A stretch of 6,458 nt of DNA. Source: Leptolyngbya sp. SIO4C5 (GTDB lineage: Bacteria > Cyanobacteriota > Cyanobacteriia > Phormidesmidales > Phormidesmidaceae). The stretch covers positions 1-6,458 of the forward strand of contig JAAHIC010000270.1 in assembly GCA_010671965.1 (NCBI GenBank), read 5' to 3'. Below are positions 1 through 5,653 of this stretch, piece by piece. Position numbers and translations under genes: made by a program. Position 1 is the stretch's first letter, and every line of letters starts with the position of its first letter. A model generated the notes under the pieces. It had not been told where the DNA came from. It did no database searches and worked only from the letters and a program-made list of their open reading frames with translations.

Positions 1-95
<95 letters not shown>

Positions 96-137
96 TCCCG
101 CTTGATTGACTGATTGTTTCTAAAGCTCAAATGTTGA

Positions 138-167
138 TAAAGGCGCTTTCCAAGGAAAGCGCCTTTA
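138..167 (+). terminator. Strong hairpin terminator of psbA, possibly bidirectional
   Basis: Bases 138-151 pair perfectly with 154-167, giving 14 pairs around a GC-rich core (GGCGC/GCGCC) with AA at the centre; in RNA the innermost pairs probably open to make a normal loop. The hairpin begins 42 bases after the psbA stop. The T-rich tail on the + strand is modest (ATTAGTTT), so it may also act as an mRNA 3'-end stabiliser. It also lies between the convergent psbA and Nif11 genes, so it could stop readthrough from both sides. Confidence 0.8.
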
Positions 168-266
168 TTAGTTTAAAGATGATCTTGGGTCCAAAGGGGC
201 TGCGATCGCGCCGCTTCCAGGCAAAATTATCTACTCAATGCCTGAGCGCGAACACCCCCTTAAGTT

Positions 267-563
267 TTATCGGTGGGATCTATGGCCGATCTCGCCACTG
301 AAAGGCTGCACGCCACTGGCCGGATAGTTATCACGAGCCGGACTAAAGATCTCAATGAAGGCTTCTGCTAGCGCCTTGAAGAAACCGGGCTGCTCTTTTA
401 GCTCGCGCAGGGCTTCATCAACATGATCGGTGGAAAACTCAAACCCTTCCTGATTGCCCAGCTCTACCAGCTCGGTTGGATTTTTCACGTTTTGCAGCTT
501 GCCTTTTACCTGCTCATTTTGAGCCGCACGCTGGAAGAAATTGAAAACGCTTTCTTTAGACAT
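267..563 (-). CDS. Nif11-domain small protein (98 aa)
   Basis: Residues 1 to about 50 fit the Nif11 domain: an N-terminal MSKESVFNFF helix, then a segment of the type QVKGKLQNVKNPTELVELG, then G-[FY]-E-F-S around residues 40-44, followed by a second helix. In cyanobacteria this domain occurs in stand-alone small proteins of unknown function and as the leader of modified-peptide precursors. This copy shows no Gly-Gly leader cleavage site and no Cys-, Ser- or Thr-rich core. Its tail (about 74-98) is Pro/Gly-rich (DNYPASGVQPFSG) and ends in the basic HRSHR, and no maturation enzyme is nearby. A stand-alone protein is therefore likelier than a peptide precursor. The start ATG (561-563) fits the domain boundary, but only a weak GAG lies just upstream. 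The gene converges on psbA. The 136-base gap to the upstream coiled-coil gene leaves room for a promoter, though I see no convincing -35/-10 pair. Confidence 0.85.
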   Translation of the reverse strand: MSKESVFNFFQRAAQNEQVKGKLQNVKNPTELVELGNQEGFEFSTDHVDEALRELKEQPGFFKALAEAFIEIFSPARDNYPASGVQPFSGEIGHRSHR

Positions 564-680
564 CTCAATTCTGTAGCCAAAACTACATTTTTAGTCTTCT
601 AACTCACGATACCGCGCCTGCCCAGATTCGCTGACGAAATTACACAACTGTTTCCATAAGCTGCTGTTTTTGTTTCGACT

Positions 681-700
681 GCTTAATACTGCGTATAAGC
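681..700 (-). other. Hairpin directly after the coiled-coil/BRCT gene
   Basis: GCTTATAC and GTATTAAGC pair on the minus strand (8 pairs, one bulged base, 3-base loop), overlapping the last base of the TAG stop at 700-702. No T-run follows on the minus strand; the next bases are AGTCGAAAC. It may protect an mRNA 3' end or be a weak terminator, but it does not meet intrinsic-terminator criteria. Confidence 0.35.
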
Positions 701-2829
701 TACTCCGGTTCAACGCCTAAAAGCGCTATAAGCTGTGCTTCGGTGAGCTGAGCAATACTGTGTTTCTCCGCTTTTTTAAGTTTGCTGCCGGGGTTTTGAC
801 CTACGACAATGTAGTCAGTTTTGGCACTGGGCATTTTGTTGATACGTCCACCAGCCTGCTGAATCAGATTGCTCACCCGCTCATAGCCTAAAACCGTTAG
901 CGTTCCGGTTAGCACAAAGCTCTTATCTTTAAAAGAGACAGGGGTTGTAGTAGTTTGATTAGAGGTATTGAGGGCAACCGCAGGCTCTTCGGGGACTGCT
1001 TCTTTATCCTTAGAGGTTTCCCTGGACGCTTCGATCGGCTCTGCTGGGGTCTGTGATTCTGGCTGCTCTGCAGCTTCAGAGAGGTTAACCGACTTATCTG
1101 CAGGCTTAGTGGCTTCAGAATTGGCGATCGCGGCTGACTTGCCCTCTTCATCTGCTGCGGATTCGGGTTCCTCTTTGGCAATATCAGTAGACGCAGGGGC
1201 TTGCACCTGAGCGGAGAGCTGAGCTTTCTCCTGAGTCAGCGTCTGTACCTGCTGCTCTAGGGAGTTAACGACGGTTTGACCAAGCTGCAGAGCTTCTTCT
1301 AGAGCGGCTTTATCAGCCTGTAGGGCTGCTAGCTGCTGCTGAAGATTTGTACTCGCCTGATCTGAGGTTTGTAGCTGCTGGGTGAGCTGGTCTTGAGCTT
1401 TCGTTAGGTCGGCAACCTGCTTTTGTTGGTCAGCCGTGGCGGCCTTAGCTTGCTCAAGGGCCTGGGTTAGTGTTTGCTTTTCTGCAGCAAGCTGGTCAGC
1501 TTGCTCTTGAAGTTTAGCGATCGCGCTTTGGGCTGTCTGTGTCTCTTGCTGAGCGCGATCGCGGATTTGAGTAAGCTGGGCCTCAAGCTGTTCAACCTGA
1601 GCAGTCGCTTTTTGCTGAGCCTCTGTTAGATCGGCGTTTTGACTTTCGAGCTGTTGCTGTTGCTGCTGCAGGCTGGCCGTAGTTGCCTGAGCATTTTGGC
1701 AGTCTTGCGCTAGGCGATCGCGTTCTTGGCTCAGCGCTTGAATTTGCTGGGCCAGCGAGGCTGAAGTGGCTCCGTCCGCTTCTAGAGACTGAGTTAGCTG
1801 CTGCCGCTGTTGCTCTAAGGTTTGAACCTGAGTTTGAGACTCTGTAAGTTTAGATGCCGCCGCCGCTAAGTCTGTTTGTAGCTGCTTTTGGCTCTGAGCT
1901 AGCGTCTCTATCTGCTGAGATTGTTGGTCCGCTGCCGTTTGAGTCGCTTGCAGATCTTGCTGGAGCCGATCGCGCTGGACCGTGAGCGTCTGCTGCCGCT
2001 GCTGTAAGTCCGTAATCTCGCTGTCTTTTTGCTCAACCGTCCGCTGCAGAGCATTTCCTGCCTGCGTGAGCGTTTCAACCTGCTGCTGCAAAGAGGTGAC
2101 GGCTTGCTGCTGTTGGCTCAGCTGCGCTTCTAGACGTTCTTGCTGCTGGGCCTGCTGCTCTTGGGCCGTAGCCGCTTGCTGCTGAAGCTGATTTAGAGCC
2201 TCAGTTTGTTCCTGAGCGGCAGCCTGTAGCGTAGACTTTTCCTGGGTCAGCGCTGCAATTTGCTGCTGTAGGGAGGTGGCAGCAGATTGAGCCTGTTGCA
2301 GCTCGGTTTCTAGGGTCGCAAGGCGCTGCTGCTGCTGCTGAGCCTCGGCCACCTGCTGGCGCAGCGTCGCGATCGCCTGCTGGCTTTCCTGCTGGGTCTG
2401 CTCTAGCTGTTCTTTGGCCTGGGTAATAACGGTTAGCTTTTGCTGTTCCGTCTGAGCTGACTGTTGCTGCTGGCTGAGTTCGGTTGCTAGGGACTGCTTT
2501 TGGTGTTCCAAGGCGGCTAGCTGCGTCTTGAGTTCGGCAGCATCAGCGTGAGCTTGCTCGAGGGACTGATTTAGCCTCTCTCCGGTCTGGCTCAGCTCGA
2601 CCACCTGAGACTGCAGTGACTCGACCGCGTTTTTAGCCAGTTCCAGAGCCTCTTTGAGATTTTGGTTATCCTGAGTTAGCTGTTCGTTGTCAGCCTGAAG
2701 CTGCCGCTGCTGTTCAGCTTCTTCCTGTGCCTTGAGACGCAGACGGCGATCGCGGCGCAGACGCAAAACAATCAGCAGCCCGATGGCTACAACCGTTCCA
2801 ATTAGTTGATAGTTCAGCTCGTAACCCAT
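700..2829 (-). CDS. Membrane-anchored Gln-rich coiled-coil protein with C-terminal BRCT domain (709 aa)
   Basis: Residues 9-22 form one hydrophobic span, followed at once by the basic run RLRRDRRLRLK. The positive-inside rule therefore puts the N-terminus outside and the long C-terminal part in the cytoplasm. Residues about 33-545 are continuous predicted coiled coil with a 28-residue repeat; by hand count about 130 of residues 101-540 are Gln. Residues 546-630 are an acidic, Pro/Ala/Glu-rich, probably disordered linker. Residues about 632-706 are a BRCT domain like that of NAD-dependent DNA ligase (LigA) and RFC1: SFVLTGTL, an AGG turn at 659-661, KTDYIVVG at 670-677, GSKLKKA at 681-687 and a final ALL helix. 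BRCT domains of this subgroup bind DNA ends or phosphate. There is no ligase, Walker or other catalytic motif, so it is neither a LigA nor an SMC ATPase. The start ATG has a good GGAG seven bases upstream. The only Cys is C377. A membrane-to-DNA or scaffold role is inference; I do not recognise a named gene. Confidence 0.9.
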   Translation of the reverse strand: MGYELNYQLIGTVVAIGLLIVLRLRRDRRLRLKAQEEAEQQRQLQADNEQLTQDNQNLKEALELAKNAVESLQSQVVELSQTGERLNQSLEQAHADAAELKTQLAALEHQKQSLATELSQQQQSAQTEQQKLTVITQAKEQLEQTQQESQQAIATLRQQVAEAQQQQQRLATLETELQQAQSAATSLQQQIAALTQEKSTLQAAAQEQTEALNQLQQQAATAQEQQAQQQERLEAQLSQQQQAVTSLQQQVETLTQAGNALQRTVEQKDSEITDLQQRQQTLTVQRDRLQQDLQATQTAADQQSQQIETLAQSQKQLQTDLAAAASKLTESQTQVQTLEQQRQQLTQSLEADGATSASLAQQIQALSQERDRLAQDCQNAQATTASLQQQQQQLESQNADLTEAQQKATAQVEQLEAQLTQIRDRAQQETQTAQSAIAKLQEQADQLAAEKQTLTQALEQAKAATADQQKQVADLTKAQDQLTQQLQTSDQASTNLQQQLAALQADKAALEEALQLGQTVVNSLEQQVQTLTQEKAQLSAQVQAPASTDIAKEEPESAADEEGKSAAIANSEATKPADKSVNLSEAAEQPESQTPAEPIEASRETSKDKEAVPEEPAVALNTSNQTTTTPVSFKDKSFVLTGTLTVLGYERVSNLIQQAGGRINKMPSAKTDYIVVGQNPGSKLKKAEKHSIAQLTEAQLIALLGVEPE
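1216..2703 (-). repeat. 18 diverged tandem repeats of 84 bp (28 residues) encoding the coiled coil
   Basis: Units start at residues 43, 71, 99, 127, 155, 186, 214, 246, 274, 302, 330, 358, 386, 411, 439, 467, 495 and 523. Fourteen of the 17 intervals are exactly 28 residues; the exceptions are 31, 32 and 25, the 3- or 4-residue phase shifts typical of coiled-coil stammers and stutters. The core of each unit is roughly SLQxQVxxLTQxxxxL. Position 9 is Leu or Ile in 16 of 18 units, position 16 is Leu in 16 of 18, and position 11 is Gln in 11 of 18. Twenty-eight residues equal four heptads, so the hydrophobic seam stays in register. The units have diverged enough that this is old duplication or selected periodicity, not a recent expansion. 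Confidence 0.8.
2326..2340 (-). repeat. Pure (CAG)5 run encoding Q164-Q168
   Basis: Five uninterrupted CAG codons on the minus strand encode five glutamines in the coiled coil. Other poly-Gln stretches in the same gene mix CAG and CAA. A pure triplet run can change length in frame by replication slippage. Confidence 0.7.
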
Positions 2830-2836
2830 AACTCAA

Positions 2837-2840
2837 CTCC
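2837..2840 (-). promoter_or_regulatory. Shine-Dalgarno GGAG that fixes the coiled-coil/BRCT start
   Basis: On the minus strand GGAG lies seven bases before the ATG at 2827-2829. It supports this start, which places the membrane span at residues 9-22. Confidence 0.65.
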
Positions 2841-2945
2841 ACTTTTCTACAGAGGCTCAGTGCCGTTTGTCGAGACTGGCAGAGTTCAGAACGCTAGCCT
2901 ATCCTGAACCAACTCGAATAACACTAATTTAGGCTTTCAATCATA

Positions 2946-2983
2946 CAAAAATCAAAAGCAGCAGACGCTAGCCTGCCGCTTTT
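2946..2983 (-). terminator. Rho-independent terminator of the secreted-protein gene
   Basis: On the minus strand bases 2983-2973 (AAAAGCGGCAG) pair with 2964-2954 (CTGCTGCTTTT): 11 positions with one mismatch and an 8-base loop. GATTTTTG follows directly, giving the U-run. It begins 33 bases after the stop of the 3016-3387 gene, so that gene is separated from the coiled-coil gene downstream, which then needs its own promoter in 2841-2945. I see only weak candidates there, such as a TATGAT at 2940-2945 without a good -35. Confidence 0.75.
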
Positions 2984-3015
2984 AGAAAAGATTATTGAAC
3001 TTGCGGAATGATACT

Positions 3016-3387
3016 TTAGAGAGCGCCCTCAGTTTCGGTGTCCGCTGGTGCAGGCTCAAACTGTAGGCGCAGTGGCTGCTCGCCCAGGGCCTCTAGCTGC
3101 CGCTGCCGAAAGTTGGAAGCTTCACTGTTGATGCTTTCCTGCTGGCGCTGGCGATAGGCTTCGCGATCGAGGCTGCCGCCAAGATTAACCTGATGAATAA
3201 TATCTAGCGGACTAAACGAGGAATCTGAGAAGGGATCGTTCCCGTCATCACGAGTATTGAAACCTTCTAGCGGATCGGCTGTGGTTTCGAGTTCTTGAGC
3301 GATCGCGTTGGGGGCTAGGGCCACCATGCCGAGAGCAGCGAGCAGCCCCGCCAAACCAAAGGTAAGCTGTGAGCAAAAGCGTGACAT
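3016..3387 (-). CDS. Small secreted protein of unknown function (123 aa)
   Basis: The N-terminus is a classical Sec signal peptide: MSRF with a basic n-region, a hydrophobic core at about 8-26, and an AIA cleavage motif ending at residue 30, giving a mature start at QELETT. No lipobox is present; C5 lies in the n-region. The mature chain (about 93 residues) is acidic and opens with an Asp/Ser/Gly-rich part (DPLEGFNTRDDGNDPF). It then has SPLDIIHQVNLGG at 59-71 and a charged Gln/Arg-rich helix (about 73-101, REAYRQRQQES and FRQRQLEAL), ending in an acidic Pro-containing tail. I do not recognise a characterised family; it resembles short cyanobacterial exported proteins with unknown role in periplasm or thylakoid lumen. 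The start is supported by a strong GAGGAGG. The gene has a likely promoter upstream and a terminator downstream, so it is probably monocistronic. Confidence 0.82.
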   Translation of the reverse strand: MSRFCSQLTFGLAGLLAALGMVALAPNAIAQELETTADPLEGFNTRDDGNDPFSDSSFSPLDIIHQVNLGGSLDREAYRQRQQESINSEASNFRQRQLEALGEQPLRLQFEPAPADTETEGAL

Positions 3388-3395
3388 TGACAGAT

Positions 3396-3402
3396 CCTCC
3401 TC
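3396..3402 (-). promoter_or_regulatory. Strong ribosome binding site (GAGGAGG) of the secreted-protein gene
   Basis: Minus-strand GAGGAGG lies eight bases before the ATG at 3385-3387. It is the best Shine-Dalgarno in the window; the ABC transporter and Nif11 genes have no clear one. It fixes the start at the signal peptide. Confidence 0.75.
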
Positions 3403-3409
3403 ACTTCCA

Positions 3410-3492
3410 GAGCAATTTTAAGCAGCTAAGACAGGCGAAAACGATACGTTTACTCTAATCAATTTGTGACGTTTTTCAACCGTAAATTGCTC
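3410..3492. repeat. 9-bp inverted repeat flanking the promoter of the secreted-protein gene
   Basis: GAGCAATTT at 3410-3418 is exactly inverted as AAATTGCTC at 3484-3492, with 65 bases between the arms. The predicted -35/-10 lies inside. The arms could be a two-site operator, or chance. Confidence 0.4.
3452..3479 (-). promoter_or_regulatory. Candidate sigma-70-type promoter for the secreted-protein gene
   Basis: The minus strand shows TTGAAA (-35, bases 3479-3474), a 16-base spacer, then TAGAGT (-10, bases 3457-3452). Transcription would begin near 3445, leaving a leader of about 60 bases. The -35 matches the consensus at 5 of 6 bases and the -10 at 4 of 6. Confidence 0.45.
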
Positions 3493-3508
3493 CCCAAATA
3501 CACGCTTG

Positions 3509-4447
3509 TTAAGCAATGCGACGGCGCAGCAGGGGTTGAATCAAGAGCAAGGCAGCGGCGCTAAAGCTTAACAAAATTAGCAGCGCAGCGCCAAGGCTGA
3601 CATTGCCCCAAGGGGCCTGCAGAACGGGACTGGCAAAACTCCAGGTATCGTGCAGATAGAGATAGCGAATCGGCTCAATCGCATAGCTAAGGGGATTAAG
3701 GCTAGCCACAAGCTGCAGCCAGCGAGGCATAAAAGCAATCGGGACGAGCGCAGTGCTGGAAAACAGCAGCGGCAGATTGGTGACAAAAATGACGGCGATT
3801 AGCTCAATATGTCCAGGCAGGGCAAAGGCTAAGCCCAGGCTCAAAGCCGTCACCCCCAGCACCAGCGTAAAGACAATCAGAGCCATGAGTAGCAGACCGG
3901 AAGCGGAGGGCAGTCCCGCACCTAAAAAGGCGCTAGCTGCCACAATGGCGGCAGTCTGAACAAAGCTCATCGCCGCAATAAACAGGGCAGAAGCCACCAC
4001 AATTGAGAAGCGGGAGGCCAATGGAGCCACCAGCAGACGGTTAAGAAAGCCAAATTCGCGATCGAACATGACCGGCAGGCCAGCATTCAAGGCTCCGGCA
4101 AAAGCCGTAAAGACGATGATGCCCGCCCCCAGGAACTGGCCATAGTTTTGGCTTTCCCCGAACAGTCCCTCAGGAATATTTTGAAACAGGGCACCGAACA
4201 GGATCAGCCACATTAGGGGCTGGACAATACCCGCAATCAGGGTTGAAGGGCGGCGCTGAAGCTGAATGAAGAGCCGCCGGGTTAGGGCGAATGTCTCTTG
4301 CCGAAACTCGCCCGACAGTAAGCCCGGTAAAGACTGTTCCGCTGCGATCGCTGCGGTTTTCCACTGCTGCAGCTCTGGATTAGAGATAGACAGAGGGTCG
4401 GGGCTAGCGGTGTCGCGGTTTTTGGGAGGTGTGATAGTACCACTCAT
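3509..4447 (-). CDS. ABC-2 type exporter permease, DrrB-like (312 aa)
   Basis: This is the membrane half of an ABC exporter in the DrrB/ABC-2 family, which moves small lipophilic compounds out of the cytoplasm; the substrate here is unknown. Six hydrophobic segments are visible at about 70-90, 105-125, 150-175, 185-209, 216-236 and 284-305. Family landmarks are the cytoplasmic loop DREFGFLNRLLVAPL (129-143) and the conserved SLNPLSYAIEPIRY (249-262) before the last span. The first 50 or so residues are a polar, Pro-rich cytoplasmic extension before the usual ABC-2 start. Its cognate ATPase lies 84 bases upstream on the same strand, so co-transcription is likely. The ATG at 4445-4447 has no obvious Shine-Dalgarno, so a slightly different start is possible. 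The chain ends in LLRRRIA. Confidence 0.93.
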   Translation of the reverse strand: MSGTITPPKNRDTASPDPLSISNPELQQWKTAAIAAEQSLPGLLSGEFRQETFALTRRLFIQLQRRPSTLIAGIVQPLMWLILFGALFQNIPEGLFGESQNYGQFLGAGIIVFTAFAGALNAGLPVMFDREFGFLNRLLVAPLASRFSIVVASALFIAAMSFVQTAAIVAASAFLGAGLPSASGLLLMALIVFTLVLGVTALSLGLAFALPGHIELIAVIFVTNLPLLFSSTALVPIAFMPRWLQLVASLNPLSYAIEPIRYLYLHDTWSFASPVLQAPWGNVSLGAALLILLSFSAAALLLIQPLLRRRIA

Positions 4448-4531
4448 CAGAATACTTTGGGTAACGATGGGTCATTGACGGTTGAGGCAAATAAGGCGCA
4501 GGGAGCGGAGCAAACAGACATTGACGAACGC

Positions 4532-5560
4532 TTATGAAACCCCTTTCATTTGCTGCTTGCGTTCAGCCTTGAGATCGCGGCTGCCCGCCGCTGCCAGCTC
4601 GGCATCCACCAGGGTACGTCCGGTCGCAGCTAAATAAACATCGTCTAGGCTAGGGCGAGCCTGAGAAATGCCAAAAACAGGAAGGCCAGCCTGCTTTAGC
4701 GCCTGCTGTACGCTCAGCAAAGCATCAGACTGGGGATCAACAACCAGGTTGAGCGAATTGCCCTGAGCCGGGTTGACAATTACCTCCTGCACAAAATCTA
4801 ACGGTTCTAAGAGCGTTTTGGTGCTTTCTGCCTCTTCAACCGGGGTAAACTCACGAATCCGCAGCGTAATGCGATCGCCGCCGACTTTATCCTTCAAAGC
4901 GCTGGGCGTACCCGTGTCAATCACTTCACCGCGATCGATAATGGTGACCCGATCGGCGAGGGCATCTATCTCCTCTAAATAATGGCTGGTAATCAGCACG
5001 GTGGTTCCAGCCGCCTTGAGCTGGCGCAAAAACTGCCAGACGGCGGCGCGGCTTTCAATATCTAGGCCCACTGTTGGCTCGTCTAAAACCAAAACGTCAG
5101 GCTGATGCAGTAAACCCGCGGCTAAGTCTAGACGCTTGCGCAGACCGCCAGAATAGGTGCCTGTTTTTTGATCCGCGTAGGCTGCAATATCCAGCAGAGC
5201 CAACATCTGATCAATACGAGCCTTGGCCACCTTAGCTGGAATATGATAGAGCGCCGCCTGGAGCTGCAGCAGTTCTCTGCCAGTGAGAACCTTGTCTAGG
5301 GCCACCTCCTGAGCGATGTAGCCTAGATGCTGCCGCGCGAGGCGAGGCCGCTCTAAAACCGAAACGCCATTAACCGTCAGCTTGCCAGCATCGGGCTGAG
5401 TTAGGGTGCAGAGGCAGCGGATCGTGGTGGTTTTGCCCGCGCCATTTGGCCCTAGTAGGCCAAAAATTTCTCCTGGCTGAATCGTCAAAGATACGTTTTT
5501 GACCGCTTCGACAGCGCCATACCGCTTTTGTAGACCTTGAATTTCAACCGCAGGAGACAT
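4532..5560 (-). CDS. ABC exporter ATP-binding protein, DrrA-like (342 aa)
   Basis: This is the nucleotide-binding subunit that powers the adjacent ABC-2 permease at the cytoplasmic face. All catalytic motifs are intact: Walker A GPNGAGKTT (37-45), Q-loop Q84, signature YSGGL (136-140), Walker B VLVLDEP (156-162), D-loop GLD (165-167) and H-loop H193 in TSHYLEE. The C-terminal part (about 230-320) carries the DrrA-type regulatory region ending in PSLDDVYLAATGRTL (303-317), which marks the daunorubicin-resistance-like subfamily, named for its first member and not implying this substrate. The start ATG directly precedes the normal N-terminal strand, but no Shine-Dalgarno is visible. It follows ctaB by 93 bases, with an AT-rich stretch (minus-strand GATAATATAAA) that may hold a -10 but has no clear -35. 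Confidence 0.95.
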   Translation of the reverse strand: MSPAVEIQGLQKRYGAVEAVKNVSLTIQPGEIFGLLGPNGAGKTTTIRCLCTLTQPDAGKLTVNGVSVLERPRLARQHLGYIAQEVALDKVLTGRELLQLQAALYHIPAKVAKARIDQMLALLDIAAYADQKTGTYSGGLRKRLDLAAGLLHQPDVLVLDEPTVGLDIESRAAVWQFLRQLKAAGTTVLITSHYLEEIDALADRVTIIDRGEVIDTGTPSALKDKVGGDRITLRIREFTPVEEAESTKTLLEPLDFVQEVIVNPAQGNSLNLVVDPQSDALLSVQQALKQAGLPVFGISQARPSLDDVYLAATGRTLVDAELAAAGSRDLKAERKQQMKGVS

Positions 5561-5605
5561 AGCAGACGCAACAGATAAAATTGCAGCTTTTACTAGCTTT
5601 ATATT

Positions 5606-5639
5606 ATCGAAGTCACACCCAGATCAGGGAACCTTCGAT
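5606..5639. repeat. 7-bp inverted repeat between ctaB and the ABC ATPase gene
   Basis: ATCGAAG (5606-5612) and CTTCGAT (5633-5639) are perfect inverted arms with a 20-base spacer, just upstream of an AT-rich -10-like stretch for the ATPase gene. No T-run follows on the minus strand, so it is not an intrinsic terminator. A second, smaller hairpin (TGGAG/CTCCA, 5639-5652) abuts it next to the ctaB stop. Confidence 0.35.
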
Positions 5640-5653
5640 GGAGTTGGCTCCAG

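Noticed and set aside
218..244. CAGGCA/TGCCTG stem as terminator of the Nif11 gene
   Set aside because: It has only six pairs, a 15-base loop and no T-run on the minus strand.
267..563. Modified-peptide (RiPP) precursor cluster
   Set aside because: The Nif11 protein has no Gly-Gly cleavage site or core peptide, and no maturation or dedicated peptidase-exporter gene is in the window. The ABC exporter lies 3 kb away beyond two unrelated genes and has no peptidase domain.
909..1210. Two overlapping open frames (minus 909-1181, plus 968-1210)
   Set aside because: Both lie inside the linker and rod of the 709-residue gene in other frames, have biased composition and no recognisable domain.
1982..2185. 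Open frame on the + strand encoding a Cys-rich 67-residue peptide
   Set aside because: It is the complement of the Gln/Leu-rich coiled-coil repeats (CTG/TGC-rich strand). The cysteines are a by-product of CAG-rich coding on the other strand.
1216..2703. CRISPR array or satellite-like DNA
   Set aside because: The 84-bp periodicity is at protein level, within an intact reading frame, and the DNA units are too diverged and contiguous for repeat-spacer structure.
700..2829. SMC/chromosome-segregation ATPase or NAD-dependent DNA ligase
   Set aside because: There are no Walker A/B or signature motifs and no adenylation domain. Only the coiled coil and the BRCT resemble those proteins.
2891..2974. 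Repeated 10-mer ACGCTAGCCT (2891-2900 and 2965-2974) as a mobile-element or attachment-site trace
   Set aside because: There are only two short copies, one of them in the terminator loop and stem, with no transposase, integrase or target duplication nearby.
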